Source of the DNA: Levilactobacillus yonginensis
GTDB taxonomy: Bacteria > Bacillota > Bacilli > Lactobacillales > Lactobacillaceae
Reading direction: 5' to 3'
DNA length: 64,000 nt
Assembly (NCBI RefSeq): GCF_964065165.1
Contig: NZ_OZ061549.1
Span: 1,178,001-1,242,000, forward strand
Position numbers and translations under genes: made by a program
Notes under the pieces: generated by a model
Told to the model about the DNA's origin: nothing
The model's database searches: none
The model's input: the letters and a program-made list of their open reading frames with translations, nothing else
Shown: positions 17,222 through 26,813 of the stretch, piece after piece
Layout of the letters: every line of letters starts with the position of its first letter
Numbering within the stretch: the stretch's first letter is position 1

Positions 17222-18103
17222 TTATTTTTTCTTTCGCCCGAGTAACCAACTCAAAATAATTGCTCCTACTAAAGTCACACTTAACCAAATAACGGCGTGT
17301 GTTTTTTTCTGCTTTGGCTGAGGCGTTACCATGTGCTTGGTAGCAACGACTTTTACCGTCCGCGGTGGCGTAGGCGTAGTCACTGATTTAACTGGCTGAG
17401 GGCCTTCACCTCCAGCATATCCAGTAAACTTATCGTCGACAACCGGGGATGATGCCCCTGCAACTTTCTGGGTGGCTACTACCCGCCGCTGAACCTTGCG
17501 TGTCTGTTGTGCTACAGGACAATACCGGTAGGTCACAGTCTGTTGGTTAACTAAAAACTTTCCCCGCTGATTCTTAGGCAGCGTGGCAATCACGTACCCA
17601 GCCATTCTAACTGGCGCCGTCACATAATGGTGGCCCCGTTTCCCCGTCACTAGCTGATCTGCTGTGACTCGATTTCCCCGTTGATCTAAATGTCGAACTG
17701 TCACCTGGGACTTCGTTTCTAGTCGATAAATGTACGTAATTTCTTGCGGAAAAGTCGTGAACTCACCAGTTGCGGCTCCAATCATCCGGTCGAGTCGGTA
17801 CCCTGCAATAGTGGCCGGCTGTACTTTGTACCCTGTTGCCACCTTGCCCACCAACGCCTCGTCAGCTGCTAGGATCGCCCCATTCACACCTCGATGATGA
17901 ACAGTCACCTCCGCTGAACAGTCCGAATTGTCTGCAGCCAACAATTGTGGCGAAACATTGGCTACTTCTGTCGGAATCACGGCCGTTGCAGTGGCCTCCC
18001 CCATACTCACTTCAGACCCATTTGCAACAGCATCAGGACCGGATGTGCCTAGTAAAATCATCAGTGTCGTAATCCAGGCCCACTTCTTAAAATACAATGA
18101 CAT
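17222..18103 (-). CDS. MucBP-domain surface protein without LPxTG
   Basis: A 293-residue exported protein. A signal peptide spans residues 1 to about 27. Two MucBP-like mucin-binding modules follow: EVTVHHRGVNGAILAADE to ITYIYRLE (about 64-129), then VTVRHLDQRGNRVTADQLV to VTYRYCP (about 133-196). A basic, proline-containing linker leads to one C-terminal membrane helix (about 270-288) and RKKK. No LPxTG is seen, so it is likely membrane-anchored instead of sortase-linked. It is short for a MucBP protein. It may bind host or environmental glycans. Confidence 0.8.
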   Translation of the reverse strand: MSLYFKKWAWITTLMILLGTSGPDAVANGSEVSMGEATATAVIPTEVANVSPQLLAADNSDCSAEVTVHHRGVNGAILAADEALVGKVATGYKVQPATIAGYRLDRMIGAATGEFTTFPQEITYIYRLETKSQVTVRHLDQRGNRVTADQLVTGKRGHHYVTAPVRMAGYVIATLPKNQRGKFLVNQQTVTYRYCPVAQQTRKVQRRVVATQKVAGASSPVVDDKFTGYAGGEGPQPVKSVTTPTPPRTVKVVATKHMVTPQPKQKKTHAVIWLSVTLVGAIILSWLLGRKKK

Positions 18104-18202
18104 GTCTCTCTCCCCCGCGGATTGTGCTTTTTTGAACAGATAAGATATGCCCTAGCATAGCAGGTTCAATGCCTGAATAAAATTGAAATCCACCTTCACA
18201 AT

Positions 18203-18242
18203 CAAAAAAGGAATCATAGTAATCTAACTATGATTTCCCTTT
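18203..18242 (-). terminator. Intrinsic terminator
   Basis: On the minus strand GGAAATCATAGT pairs with ACTATGATTCC, followed by T6. It ends the small gene 18287-18676. Confidence 0.85.
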
Positions 18243-18286
18243 CATAATTGACCTAATCATTACCCCATAACTTGGCCAAAAACATA

Positions 18287-18676
18287 TTACGTTCGTGATT
18301 GGAGCTGTGCTGTTTGCTCAGCTAAGCGTATTTTCTGCTGCCGTCGTTCCCGATTGATTTGCCACCCGCTGACTACAAAAAGGGCCAAGAGGACGCCAAA
18401 CCAGCTAAGCTTTAATAACGGCTGTATACCACTTTTATTCGTTCGACGACTTACATCATCGGTGTGATGCAGTTCTTGCGGTTGATCAAAATCCTCATCA
18501 ATTGGCGTTGTTCGAACGGATGCTGATCCCTTCTGTACCACAAAATCGACTGATTCTTGTTCCGGTTGAATTACCGCCGCATCAGCAGTCACGATGTTAC
18601 TTAGAAGAACCATCCCCAATATCATTGTCATCATAATTGGCCAAATGCTAGTAAATTGGTAGTACTTTCCTTGCAT
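18287..18676 (-). CDS. Small exported, C-terminally membrane-anchored protein
   Basis: About 129 residues. A signal-like hydrophobic N-terminus (about residues 12-33, ending TADAA) is followed by an acidic stalk of about 45 residues, a membrane helix (KLSWFGVLLALFVVSGW) and a basic tail (NRERRQQKIRLAEQ). The tail resembles a sortase-type anchor (helix then Arg/Lys), but no LPxTG is visible. I prefer ATG 18676 with GGGGAG about 11 nt upstream. The GTG at 18688 overlaps that site. Function unknown. The layout parallels the neighbouring MucBP protein. Confidence 0.6.
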   Translation of the reverse strand: MQGKYYQFTSIWPIMMTMILGMVLLSNIVTADAAVIQPEQESVDFVVQKGSASVRTTPIDEDFDQPQELHHTDDVSRRTNKSGIQPLLKLSWFGVLLALFVVSGWQINRERRQQKIRLAEQTAQLQSRT

Positions 18677-18688
18677 AATAACTATCAC

Positions 18689-19230
18689 TCCCCGTTAATT
18701 GTCCCCGTCCATAGCAGGGTTCCCCTCGTTTATTCGTTAATAATTGCATAATCCCATAACTCGAAATACACTTCTACTCCACCGATTAGGCCCTGCTATT
18801 CGCTTAAAACTAATCATTAATTTCTTTAACACCACTACTTCAGTTAATGACTATTGGCCCCCGTTGGTTGGACCTAAACTTACTAAACTGTTGCCCACAG
18901 CGTTCTCGATTATGAAACTCCCCTTTCCACTTGCTCCTTGATCTCACGCCGATAACCACATGCTAACAGTTGCCCAACCTAAAGAAAATACAAAACCTTT
19001 ATCTCTGTCAAAAATGAAATCGTTTTCCGCTACTAGTGATTTCAACTTTGTGAAGCTTTAGATATCGTCGATTTAAAATCCTGATACATCAAGGATTGAG
19101 CGTGTTTATTTATTCACCTGAGAACGTTTTCTCAATCTAGTCAGCAATTTATTTTGGACCATCAGTACTGACGCCTATCGTATTGGGCCGCAACCAATAC
19201 TGTAATTTCATACATTTGCGACTAACTAAT
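18689..19230. other. Gene-free AT-rich intergenic region with a cre-like site
   Basis: About 540 nt between the small surface gene and the Ser-Asp-repeat gene. No frame with a ribosome site stands out. A near-match to the catabolite-responsive element, TGAGAACGTTTTCTCA, lies at 19119-19134. It is about 440 nt upstream of the nearest minus-strand start, so its relevance is doubtful. Confidence 0.4.
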
Positions 19231-19284
19231 ATAAAGAATGCCTATGCTACACATCAAAGGTGACATGCAACATAGGCATTCTCT
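19231..19284 (-). terminator. Terminator of the Ser-Asp-repeat gene
   Basis: AGAATGCCTATG pairs with CATAGGCATTCT at the base of an extended hairpin (GCATGTCACC/ATGTGTAGC region in the upper part), with T-rich DNA on both sides. Confidence 0.8.
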
Positions 19285-19315
19285 TATATTATTTTTATAG
19301 GATTAAAATTTCCAT

Positions 19316-22045
19316 CTAGGCTTGCTTGCGGCGAAAAATCCGGCTAAGACCCAATGTCATGATTCCCAGTAAAGCGCCTAACCAGCTGAGTTTACTACCA
19401 GCTTCATTTGTTTGCGGCAGCTGACCATCAACCTGCGTAGGACGGCCCAATTGGCCATCACCAGGTCCAGCTACCAAAGCTAGCGGATTCGTTGAAACAT
19501 CCGTAATCACGTCAGCCGCGCCACCAACGTCATCAAAGGACCCCTCAAGAATCTGATTGTCATCGGTTTCACTCCCAGTTGAACTAGTTTGAGAATTAGA
19601 GCCGTCAGGTGCCTGATCCCCAATGCCGGCAGTATCTCCCTCATTACCATTGACGTTACTGCTGTCATCTACCGGGTCAATAACCCCATTATCACCAGTT
19701 TGTCCTTCATCATTTTCATGATTGCCAGAACCGGTGTCAGTCCCACTGCCTGAACCACTGTCTGAACCACCATTATTACCAGTGTCTGAGCCACTGCCGG
19801 TATCGTTCTCAGAGTCAGAATCCAGGTCGGAACCTGAATTGCTATCGGAATCTGAATCACTGTCGGAGTCCGAATCGCTATCCGAATCCGAATCACTATC
19901 TGAGGCTGAATCGCTGCCGGAATCTGAGTCACTGTCGGAGTCCGAATCGCTATCCGAGTCTGAATCGCTGTCGGAATCCGAATCACTGTCGGAGTCTGAG
20001 TCACTGTCGGAGTCTGAATCGCTGTCAGAATCTGAGTCACTGTCGGAATCTGAGTCACTATCCGAGTCCGAATCACTGTCGGAGTCTGAATCGCTGTCAG
20101 AGTCACTATCCGAGTCCGAGTCACTATCTGAGTCTGAATCGCTATCCGAGTCTGAGTCACTATCCGAGTCCGAGTCACTGTCAGAATCTGAGTCACTATC
20201 TGAATCTGAATCATTGTCGGAATCCGAGTCACTGTCGGAGTCTGAATCACTGTCTGAGTCCGAATCGCTATCGGAGGCTGAGTCACTGTCGGAGTCTGAA
20301 TCACTATCTGAATCCGAGTCACTATCCGAGTCTGAATCGCTGTCAGAATCTGAATCGCTATCGGAGGCTGAATCACTGTCTGAGTCTGAATCACTATCTG
20401 AATCCGAGTCACTGTCGGAGTCCGAATCGCTATCGGAGTCCGAATCGCTATCGGAGTCCGAGTCACTATCGGAGTCTGAATCACTGTCTGAGTCCGAGTC
20501 ACCATCCGAGTCCGAGTCACTGTCGGAATCTGAGTCACTATCTGAATCTGAATCACTGTCGGAATCCGAGTCACTATCGGAGTCTGAATCACTGTCTGAG
20601 TCTGAATCACTGTCAGAATCCGAGTCACTGTCGGAGTCCGAGTCACTGTCGGAGTCCAAGTCACTGTCGGAGTCCGAGTCACTGTCGGAGTCTGAGTCAC
20701 TATCCGAATCCGAGTCACTGTCGGAGTCCGAATCGCTATCGGAGGCTGAATCGCTATCAGAGTCTGAGTCACTATCGGAGTCTGAGTCACTATCGGAGTC
20801 TGAGTCACTATCGGAGTCTGAGTCACTATCGGAGTCTGAGTCACTATCGGAGTCTGAGTCACTATCGGAGTCTGAGTCACTATCGGAGTCTGAGTCACTA
20901 TCGGAGTCCGAATCACTGTCAGAGTCACTGTCAGAGTCACTGTCAGAGTCACTGTCAGAGTCACTGTCAGAGCCTGAATCACTATCCGACTCTGAGTCAT
21001 TGTCGGAATCTAACCCATTACCAGGCTTAGCGTCACTTTCTGAGTCAGAGTTACTGTCGGAATCTGAATCGCTGCCCGACTGCGAATCCCCTGCTGAATC
21101 ATTGTCTTGACCTGAATTATCATCAGTCTCCGAGCCATTTCCTTCAATATCCGAGTCTGCGTCAGACACATTTCCCTGACTAACGTCTTCATCCCCGGCA
21201 TTCCCATCAACATTATCGCTAGTGTCTGACCCACTCCCAGTCCCCGTCTCATTACCTGAGGTCAGATTATCTCCTGGTTCAAGTGAGCCGTCTGCGTCAG
21301 AATCTGAGGTATCCCCCCCGTTGGGATTTCCACTCGTATCATTATCTTCATCAGTATCTGCGCCCGCATCGACGTCTGTATCAGGAGTTGCACTAGTATC
21401 ATCAGTACTATCTTCACTACCGTCCGCCGATTCGCCGTTGGTGTCTTGGTCGTTGGTATCAACCTCTGTCCCTTGGGCTGGGCCACCGGGATTATCTGTG
21501 CTGTCCCCAGTCTCTTCCCCAGTGCCCGTTACATCCGTCGTCGTGTCATCACCGTTACTGCCATCACCGTTACTGCCATCACTCGACGTGGTTACCTCAG
21601 TACTATCCAGATTTTCATTCGTCGCATCACTATTATTCCCATCATTACCAGCATTATAATCACTTGTCTCACTGTTATTGACACTCACGTCTGGTGTCCC
21701 AGTCTGACCAGTATCTGCGCCATTCGACGTTCCTTCGGTCGTGTCAGTCGTCGTGGCGCTTCCTGTAGAATTCACATCAGTCGTCTCGTTACCACCATTA
21801 GGTGATGGCGTCACTGGTGCTGGTGTTTCTACCTGTGTCTGCCCTGTCTCAGCAGAATTCCCCGTTTGACTAAGGCCAGCTTGACTAGCCCCTTCAGCAG
21901 GAGTCGCTTTCGTCTGAAGTGACTGTTCGGAAATTGTCACCGTCGCCGCACGGGCCTTACGCTGGTCATCAGTAGCCATCATTCCCGTACCAACCAATGC
22001 GGCCGCTGCTGTGAGCCATAAACTCGTTCTTAAATTTTGTGACAT
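19316..22045 (-). CDS. LPxTG-anchored serine-aspartate repeat surface protein
   Basis: A 909-residue wall-anchored protein. A signal peptide spans residues 1 to about 34 ([14 protein letters not shown], cleavage after KARA). Residues ~35-325 are a Thr/Asn/Asp/Gly-rich low-complexity region. A tract of about 400 residues of alternating Asp-Ser follows, then a mixed acidic region. A sorting signal, [19 protein letters not shown], is followed by a hydrophobic helix and RIFRRKQA. It resembles the stalk of staphylococcal Sdr/Clf proteins but shows no folded ligand-binding A domain. I place the start at ATG 22045, with AGAAGGAG 8 nt upstream, six codons after the longest frame. It is likely covalently wall-linked by sortase. 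The DNA repeat makes length variation likely. Confidence 0.92.
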   Translation of the reverse strand: MSQNLRTSLWLTAAAALVGTGMMATDDQRKARAATVTISEQSLQTKATPAEGASQAGLSQTGNSAETGQTQVETPAPVTPSPNGGNETTDVNSTGSATTTDTTEGTSNGADTGQTGTPDVSVNNSETSDYNAGNDGNNSDATNENLDSTEVTTSSDGSNGDGSNGDDTTTDVTGTGEETGDSTDNPGGPAQGTEVDTNDQDTNGESADGSEDSTDDTSATPDTDVDAGADTDEDNDTSGNPNGGDTSDSDADGSLEPGDNLTSGNETGTGSGSDTSDNVDGNAGDEDVSQGNVSDADSDIEGNGSETDDNSGQDNDSAGDSQSGSDSDSDSNSDSESDAKPGNGLDSDNDSESDSDSGSDSDSDSDSDSDSDSDSDSDSDSDSDSDSDSDSDSDSDSDSDSDSDSDSDSDSDSDSDSDSDSDSDSDSDSDSDSASDSDSDSDSDSDSDSDSDSDSDSDSDSDLDSDSDSDSDSDSDSDSDSDSDSDSDSDSDSDSDSDSDSDSDSDSDSDSDSDGDSDSDSDSDSDSDSDSDSDSDSDSDSDSDSDSDSDSDSDSDSDSASDSDSDSDSDSDSDSDSDSDSDSDSDSDSASDSDSDSDSDSDSDSDSDSDNDSDSDSDSDSDSDSDSDSDSDSDSDSDSDSDSDSDSDSDSDSDSDSDSDSDSDSDSDSDSDSDSDSDSDSDSDSDSDSDSDSDSDSDSDSDSDSDSDSGSDSASDSDSDSDSDSDSDSDSDSDSNSGSDLDSDSENDTGSGSDTGNNGGSDSGSGSGTDTGSGNHENDEGQTGDNGVIDPVDDSSNVNGNEGDTAGIGDQAPDGSNSQTSSTGSETDDNQILEGSFDDVGGAADVITDVSTNPLALVAGPGDGQLGRPTQVDGQLPQTNEAGSKLSWLGALLGIMTLGLSRIFRRKQA
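19830..21075 (-). repeat. Hexanucleotide tract encoding Asp-Ser repeats
   Basis: More than 1.2 kb of tandem 6-nt units, read as GA(C/T)-(TC/AG)N codons on the minus strand. Blocks of identical 18-nt units (for example near 20757-20900) and a five-fold GTCAGAGTCACT run at 20923-20970 suggest recent slippage. Rare substitutions give Asn, Ala, Gly or Leu within the Asp-Ser run. Confidence 0.95.
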
Positions 22046-22142
22046 GTGTTTTCTCCTTCTCAATTGACCTTAGTCTGTTTCTCAGTAAACAACATGTTAT
22101 CAGGTTCACAACGAGAAGAAAATAAGAATAACTAATCACAAT

Positions 22143-22180
22143 CAAAAATGGAACCATAGCCTTCTGGCCATGATTCCATT
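22143..22180 (-). terminator. Intrinsic terminator of the four-gene secreted cluster
   Basis: On the minus strand AATGGAATCATGGCC pairs with GGCTATGGTTCCATT around a 4-nt loop, followed by TTTTTGATTG. The tail matches that of the terminator at 18203. Confidence 0.85.
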
Positions 22181-22188
22181 CTACACAA

Positions 22189-23034
22189 TCAACGAATCAC
22201 AACTGCTCGTGAATGCCGGCTGTGATAGACTTTCATAAAGTTATTGGTACTCGTCCAAAATACCTTGTTGGGCCATCCCTTTTGCATGTATGGATCTGCC
22301 ACTAAAAACTTGCCGTGCTTATAGCCAACTAAGGCTAAAACGTGATATGGTCGTGACTTTTCCATATGCCAACCACCAGAAAAAACAATCGCATTTCCCC
22401 GTTTAACCTCACGGATCAGTTGGGTCTTAGCGGCCCCAGAAATGTTAGCTGCCCGTTTGTCATAGGTCTGGGCGTAGGCAGTCAGTGGTGCTGGATAGAT
22501 TGTCCGCGTTTCACCAGGACGACTCTCTGTGTAAGGATTCCCAGTAAACCCTTTATTAGGTGTCTTGGCCTTGGGCATCCGATTAATCACCGTCTTCAGA
22601 CTGGTCTTGGTCGCTACTCCTTTAACAGATAGGGCCATCTTAAGACTGGCCGCTTCGCAAGCGTTAGGCGCATACAGCGGATAAAGTTGACTGTTATACG
22701 TATATGGCAAACGGTAAGTCGTGGTCGTCTTCAGGGCCTGAGCGTTGAGCCAACCGTAGTTATGTCCCCGCCGACTAATCCGGAAATACGTTGCTTTCTT
22801 CGTCTTCGCCACGCGGTCTAGCTGAACCAACTTACCACTCAAGCTTCCCGTCTTTCTAAGCACTTTCGTAGTGGCTGGACTACGCCAAAGCCGCCACCCC
22901 TTACTCTTCACTACCCGTGAATTGTAGGCTCGCGCTGACTTAGCTGTCACCAAACTGGCACTAGCAACCGAATTTACGCTAAATATTCCTAAAGCAACTG
23001 CAACGCTAATAACTAACTTTGTCCATTTTCTCAC
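22189..23034 (-). CDS. Secreted C39-like (papain-fold) peptidase, paralogue 2
   Basis: A 281-residue exported protein. A signal peptide (about residues 1-25) and an SH3-like basic region (about 30-110) precede a C39_2-type domain (about 115-281). Putative catalytic Cys lies in LYAPNACEAASLKMAL and His in RPYHVLALVGYK, with VADPYMQKGWP after it. I place the start at GTG 23034, directly behind AGAGGAGG. The longer frame would overlap the upstream gene. It is a paralogue of the 23048-23947 product, and the two are tandem. Peptidase activity and substrate are inferred from the fold motifs only. Confidence 0.82.
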   Translation of the reverse strand: MRKWTKLVISVAVALGIFSVNSVASASLVTAKSARAYNSRVVKSKGWRLWRSPATTKVLRKTGSLSGKLVQLDRVAKTKKATYFRISRRGHNYGWLNAQALKTTTTYRLPYTYNSQLYPLYAPNACEAASLKMALSVKGVATKTSLKTVINRMPKAKTPNKGFTGNPYTESRPGETRTIYPAPLTAYAQTYDKRAANISGAAKTQLIREVKRGNAIVFSGGWHMEKSRPYHVLALVGYKHGKFLVADPYMQKGWPNKVFWTSTNNFMKVYHSRHSRAVVIR

Positions 23035-23047
23035 AGTAAATCCTCCT

Positions 23048-23947
23048 CTACTGAATTGCCACGGCAAAATGCTTGTATTGATAGCTTCGTGCAAATTTCT
23101 TCGCACTGACCCAGTACTTTCCCTGGTTCGGATCAGCTACGTGGTACGCACCCTTCTTATACCCGTCTAGCAGCATGACGTGACTGTTATTGATACCCGT
23201 GCCCCAGAAATAATGTCCATACTGGGCCTTGGCAAAGTGTAACGTCACATACACCACCACCGGATTATGCAGGCGTAATTGCGATCGCAGCTTGCTCAAG
23301 TTGGCACCGCTAACGTTCTTAACTTTGTGATAACGATTCCCCCACTTAGCCAGTGGCTTAGGGAAAATCGACTGAAAGACGCCGGGGGTGACCTTGTAAG
23401 GACTGCCAGCGAAACCAGTGTTCGGATTATTGGTCTTGCTACGGGGTAATTTTTTCATGAAGGCTACTAAACCGGTTGATTTCAAAACACCCTTATAGTG
23501 AAGACCTTCCAGTAAGCTAGCAGATTCACACCCCATCCAGGCTTTAACTGCTCGCTGACTCACGTAGGGTGCACCTAAATTCACCTTTGTTGGTGTCTTC
23601 AAGTCACCACGCCAAACCCAACCGGAATACGTTTTCTTGGACTTAGCATTGGTGCTGGTCACATAGTAATACCGGTAATGCTTGCCGTTCGCCTTTTGAA
23701 TGAGAGCCGACTTACGGATGATCCAAGCCATTTTGGGAAAACTTTTCAACTGGTGCGTGGTCGTCAAGGTAAGGCCAGTGCCATCGTTTTCAAACGCCAC
23801 CAGTTTTCCCTTGGAATTACCAGTAACCTTGCCGAACGGCGTGACTTTTTTCTGTGACAAGATCTGTGAAGTCGTTGCAGCCTGTGCAGTAGCAACACCC
23901 AACCAGGTTGTTAGCAGGGCCATCCCCACCATTAATATTTTTTTCAT
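23048..23947 (-). CDS. Secreted C39-like (papain-fold) peptidase, paralogue 1
   Basis: A 299-residue exported protein with a signal peptide (residues 1-23, ending AQA). An SH3-like region (about 30-125, including KTYSGWVWRGDL) precedes a C39_2-type domain starting GAPYVSQRAVKAWMGCESAS. The putative catalytic Cys is in MGCESAS, the His in NNSHVMLLDGYKKG, and VADPNQGKYWV closes the fold. It shares order and spacing with the next gene downstream (14 nt away), which indicates tandem duplication. C39-like enzymes include wall-acting and peptide-processing proteases. The actual substrate is unknown. Confidence 0.82.
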   Translation of the reverse strand: MKKILMVGMALLTTWLGVATAQAATTSQILSQKKVTPFGKVTGNSKGKLVAFENDGTGLTLTTTHQLKSFPKMAWIIRKSALIQKANGKHYRYYYVTSTNAKSKKTYSGWVWRGDLKTPTKVNLGAPYVSQRAVKAWMGCESASLLEGLHYKGVLKSTGLVAFMKKLPRSKTNNPNTGFAGSPYKVTPGVFQSIFPKPLAKWGNRYHKVKNVSGANLSKLRSQLRLHNPVVVYVTLHFAKAQYGHYFWGTGINNSHVMLLDGYKKGAYHVADPNQGKYWVSAKKFARSYQYKHFAVAIQ

Positions 23948-23962
23948 ATGATCGACTCTTTT

Positions 23963-24757
23963 CTAATACTGAAAGAGTTGAGCCATCATGCCAGATCCGT
24001 CAGCAGCAAAGCTAAAGCCAACTTCACTGTAGTGGGCCCACGTATTCAACTCAGTATCCCGATGTAATTTATCACAGGTCATTAACTCATTGACCGCGGT
24101 CTTTGCCGTTCCCTTGTAAGTAATATTGCCTTTCGCATTATATACCAACGTGGCACCTAGGCCGCCCGCCATGTAACCGGCTGGCAAGTAGTACGCTGGA
24201 AGTTCCGCCATCGTTTCGGCGTAACCACTCATCTTGGCATTGTAGGATTGACCGTTCGGCCGAATGTGATCGTCACGAACCCACAGTTCATGCGCCCGGA
24301 CATTGACCTTTTTCAACAAGCTCTTCCGATGCTTCAAGGCACTGAGCCCCTGGTGTTTCCGGTAGGCATTAAATTGTTTCAGATAACTCTTCCCAACTTT
24401 TTTATTCAGAACAGATTCCTTAACGTATTTAACAGTAACCTTAGCCGGTAACTTACTATAGCTGTACGTTTTTTTGAGGGAAAATGGCACGTATCCCTTA
24501 ATTTTTGTAACATACCCTTTGCTGGTATTCCAAGGATCACCAGTTCCTTGCGGGCCAAATTGGCTTCCATAGCTCTTAACACTGGCACCTGTGCTAGTAA
24601 AGGTTTTGTTCGCTTTCAATCTTTTACCAGTGGTCGATTGATAGTGGACAACCATCTGCTTGGCCGGTTGTTGCGTTGTCGCTGCATTTGCACCGACTGG
24701 AAAGGCTAACCCCACTAAGGGCAATAGTAATAGTGTCCATTTAGATGATATTTTCAT
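23963..24757 (-). CDS. Secreted CAP-domain protein
   Basis: A 264-residue exported protein. The signal peptide covers residues 1-25. A MucBP-like beta module (about 33-112, QMVVHYQSTTGKRLKANK to VTVKYVKES) is followed by a CAP/SCP-like domain (about 125-264). That domain contains FNAYRKHQGLSALK, a His/Glu-bearing NVRAHELWVRDDHIRPNG, YAETMAEL and HYSEVGFSF. CAP proteins in bacteria are extracellular and of mostly unresolved function. A GAAAGGAATC site precedes the ATG. It is the second gene of four similarly spaced secreted-protein genes. Confidence 0.82.
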   Translation of the reverse strand: MKISSKWTLLLLPLVGLAFPVGANAATTQQPAKQMVVHYQSTTGKRLKANKTFTSTGASVKSYGSQFGPQGTGDPWNTSKGYVTKIKGYVPFSLKKTYSYSKLPAKVTVKYVKESVLNKKVGKSYLKQFNAYRKHQGLSALKHRKSLLKKVNVRAHELWVRDDHIRPNGQSYNAKMSGYAETMAELPAYYLPAGYMAGGLGATLVYNAKGNITYKGTAKTAVNELMTCDKLHRDTELNTWAHYSEVGFSFAADGSGMMAQLFQY

Positions 24758-24776
24758 AATTAGATTCCTTTCAAAT

Positions 24777-25616
24777 TTAAAATGGTTGACTCATCACATT
24801 CATAACGTTGTAGACTGTGCCGTTTGACGTAACCTTAGTGGCAATCCCGTAATAAATGAACTGGGATTCCATCAACAGTTGCCAGTGAGCCCCCTGGTCA
24901 TTGCCATGTTGATAATCGTAGGCAATGCTCTTAGCAGTGGCGGCGTTTGTCTTCCCCACGCCATTCATATCAAGCACCTCACCGTGAGAAGCGTGCTCTA
25001 ACCCGGCATTCTTAAACAACCCCTGCTGAATCACGTGGCCTGCCCGGTCATAGTGACTGAAGTTGGTCGTAATTTGCGTAACCCGGACATTTGAGACTTG
25101 TGTTTGAATCAGCTGATTCGCTTGTAAAGCAGAGAGTCCCTTAGCAGTCCGAGCACGATTTAACTGGGTGATAAAGTCTTGGTTAACGGTCGCTGCGTTA
25201 AATGATTGCTTGGCGTTGGCTTGGGATCTGGCTGGCTTGGTACGCTTAACTGGTCCCTGCTTCAAGTAACGGCGTGAAACCCACCCCGTGTGTTTGCCAT
25301 TAGCACTCGTCACTTGGTAGTAGATCCGCGTCTTATGCGTTTGCTTGACGAGTAATTTTTCATGCTTGGTGGTGTACCAGGTCGTGTGAGGAAAAGTCTT
25401 GAGTGCTTGATAGCGATCGCCAAGATGCTGACTATACAAGTAACCGGTAGTGCCATGAAAGGCGTGTCGCTTCATCGACTTACGCCAAACTACCTTAACA
25501 CTTCGACTACGTTTGGCGCTGTATGTACTGGCCTGTGCTGAAGTTAAACTGCTTAAACCAATCACGCCACCGCTAAGAACCGCGATGATGGTCATAAGCT
25601 CATGAAACTGATTCAT
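24777..25616 (-). CDS. Secreted CAP-domain protein with SH3-like N-terminal module
   Basis: A 279-residue exported protein. The signal peptide ends near QAS (residue 30). An SH3-like basic module (about 35-125, HTGWVSRRYLKQGP) precedes a CAP domain (about 145-279). That domain has TQLNRARTAKGLSALQ, the helix VSNVRVTQITTNFSHYDRAG and AHWQLLMESQFIYYGIA. I take ATG 25616, after AGGGGACAATTG, as the start. It opens a four-gene cluster (two CAP proteins, two C39-like peptidases), all pairing an adhesion-like module with a putative hydrolytic or CAP domain. Confidence 0.82.
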   Translation of the reverse strand: MNQFHELMTIIAVLSGGVIGLSSLTSAQASTYSAKRSRSVKVVWRKSMKRHAFHGTTGYLYSQHLGDRYQALKTFPHTTWYTTKHEKLLVKQTHKTRIYYQVTSANGKHTGWVSRRYLKQGPVKRTKPARSQANAKQSFNAATVNQDFITQLNRARTAKGLSALQANQLIQTQVSNVRVTQITTNFSHYDRAGHVIQQGLFKNAGLEHASHGEVLDMNGVGKTNAATAKSIAYDYQHGNDQGAHWQLLMESQFIYYGIATKVTSNGTVYNVMNVMSQPF

Positions 25617-25837
25617 CAATTGTCCCCTGCTTTCCTGATATAGGGCGTCATACCACTCACTTCAACAGAGTCGATACCGTCCAATTTGAATCCAGCATAT
25701 GTTCTATTAAGTCAATAACTTAAGTATACCGCTAGTCATGATAGCGAGACAATGAGACTTTAAGTCCTGATTGATAATCAAAAAGCATTTAGTTGACGGT
25801 CGACTTAACCGAAAACTAAACGCTTAGTATTTCATTC

Positions 25838-26392
25838 TTAATAGATACTTGATGGTTTAACCTTGATGGTCTTACGAACGTGCGTCTTATGATGACTGTA
25901 TACTAGCGCTGTCTTGCTACTAGATGGCACCTTCGTATATTGCAGGAGCACTTTTTGTTTCTTACCATTGAACTTCATGGTTTTAACCTTGTAATCAGAT
26001 GCAATCACGTACCTTGCCGTGACAAATGATGTCCAGCCATTCTTCATCTTAGACATGCTGAAAGCTTTTTCGTAGTTGCCCTTGATCTTAAAGACTTGGG
26101 TCTGCTTGAATCCTTTATGTAAGTATGGAAAACCATAGTATTCTAATTTACCGACCTTGTCAGCAGAAAATTGATAAGTCGATTTTGAAATTTTAACGTG
26201 TTGATACTTTTTAGCCTTTTTATTATACGCGTACCAGTTGCCTTTCAAAGCACTCGGAACCTTATGAACCTTAGGCCAAGTTCGAAAACCAGAGGACGCA
26301 GAAGCAGTTGTACTGGTTGAAACAGTGACACCACCGACGGTTAAACCAACTAACAAGGCGGCAGACATGATAAATTTTTGTTTTGCTTTCAT
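25838..26392 (-). CDS. Secreted basic protein, function unknown
   Basis: A 184-residue protein with a signal peptide (residues 1-33, ending TASAS). The mature part is Lys/Tyr-rich (WPKVHKVPSALKGNWYAYNK, YGFPYLHKGFKQTQVFKIKG). It resembles other small exported lactobacillus proteins in composition, including the 7305-7766 product here, but no family is recognised. AAAGGGG lies 10 nt before the ATG. It is separated from the next cluster by about 220 nt and probably transcribed alone. Confidence 0.75.
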   Translation of the reverse strand: MKAKQKFIMSAALLVGLTVGGVTVSTSTTASASSGFRTWPKVHKVPSALKGNWYAYNKKAKKYQHVKISKSTYQFSADKVGKLEYYGFPYLHKGFKQTQVFKIKGNYEKAFSMSKMKNGWTSFVTARYVIASDYKVKTMKFNGKKQKVLLQYTKVPSSSKTALVYSHHKTHVRKTIKVKPSSIY

Positions 26393-26598
26393 TGAGAAAC
26401 AACCCCTTTACATTAGTTAAGGTACGCTTTGATTTTAACCTTAAATAATTTATTTATCAATACAAAATATCAGCGAATTTCTTTACGACGTCTTCAACTA
26501 TCGACTGTCGTTGACAATTTTAACCGGCTGTAAGCCATAAAAATGTCCGCTTCTGTTCACTAATTATTTCCAGCTTTGAACGACCAGTTAGTGTGTCA

Positions 26599-26646
26599 CA
26601 AAAAAAGACCCATAAGACGGACGGATTAGTCCAAACTTACGGATCT
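26599..26646 (-). terminator. Terminator downstream of tRNA-Thr
   Basis: On the minus strand AGATCCGTAAG pairs with CTTATGGGTCT, and an inner GGAC/GTCC pair closes the loop. A run of T7 follows. Confidence 0.8.
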
Positions 26647-26698
26647 ACTTTCAGCGCTGTAAAAGGTATTAGCCTAGAGACATTGTCGATTTAATTTA

Positions 26699-26771
26699 AG
26701 CCGCTTATTGGATTTGAACCAACGACCTCTTCCTTACCATGGAAACGCTCTACCTACTGAGCTAAAGCGGC
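26699..26771 (-). tRNA. tRNA-Thr (anticodon GGT)
   Basis: The 73-nt cloverleaf has acceptor GCCGCTT/AAGCGGC and D-arm AGCTCAGTAGGTAGAGC. The anticodon stem TTTCC/GGAAG encloses ATGGTAA, giving anticodon GGT. The T-loop is GTTCAAATC. CCA is not encoded. It lies after the rRNA operon terminator, so it depends on read-through or its own promoter. Confidence 0.95.
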
Positions 26772-26813
26772 ATAACATCCTCTATTATGGACGAAATTTA
26801 TCACAATAGCAAT

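Noticed and set aside
18744-18941. 65-residue plus-strand frame in the 18.7-19.2 kb gap
   Set aside because: No ribosome site, no recognisable composition, and the opposite strand reads equally open. Not supported.
19119-19134. Catabolite-responsive element (TGAGAACGTTTTCTCA)
   Set aside because: It is one mismatch from the consensus but over 400 nt from any start in the right direction. Kept only as a note in the intergenic entry.
19830-21075. CRISPR-like array suggested by regular repeats
   Set aside because: Units are contiguous 6-nt coding repeats with no unique spacers, and no cas genes are nearby.
19669-21110. Long open frames on both strands inside the Ser-Asp tract (443 and 462 residues)
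   Set aside because: They are artefacts of a 6-nt repeat that lacks stop codons in several frames. The -1 frame with signal peptide and LPQTN signal is the gene.
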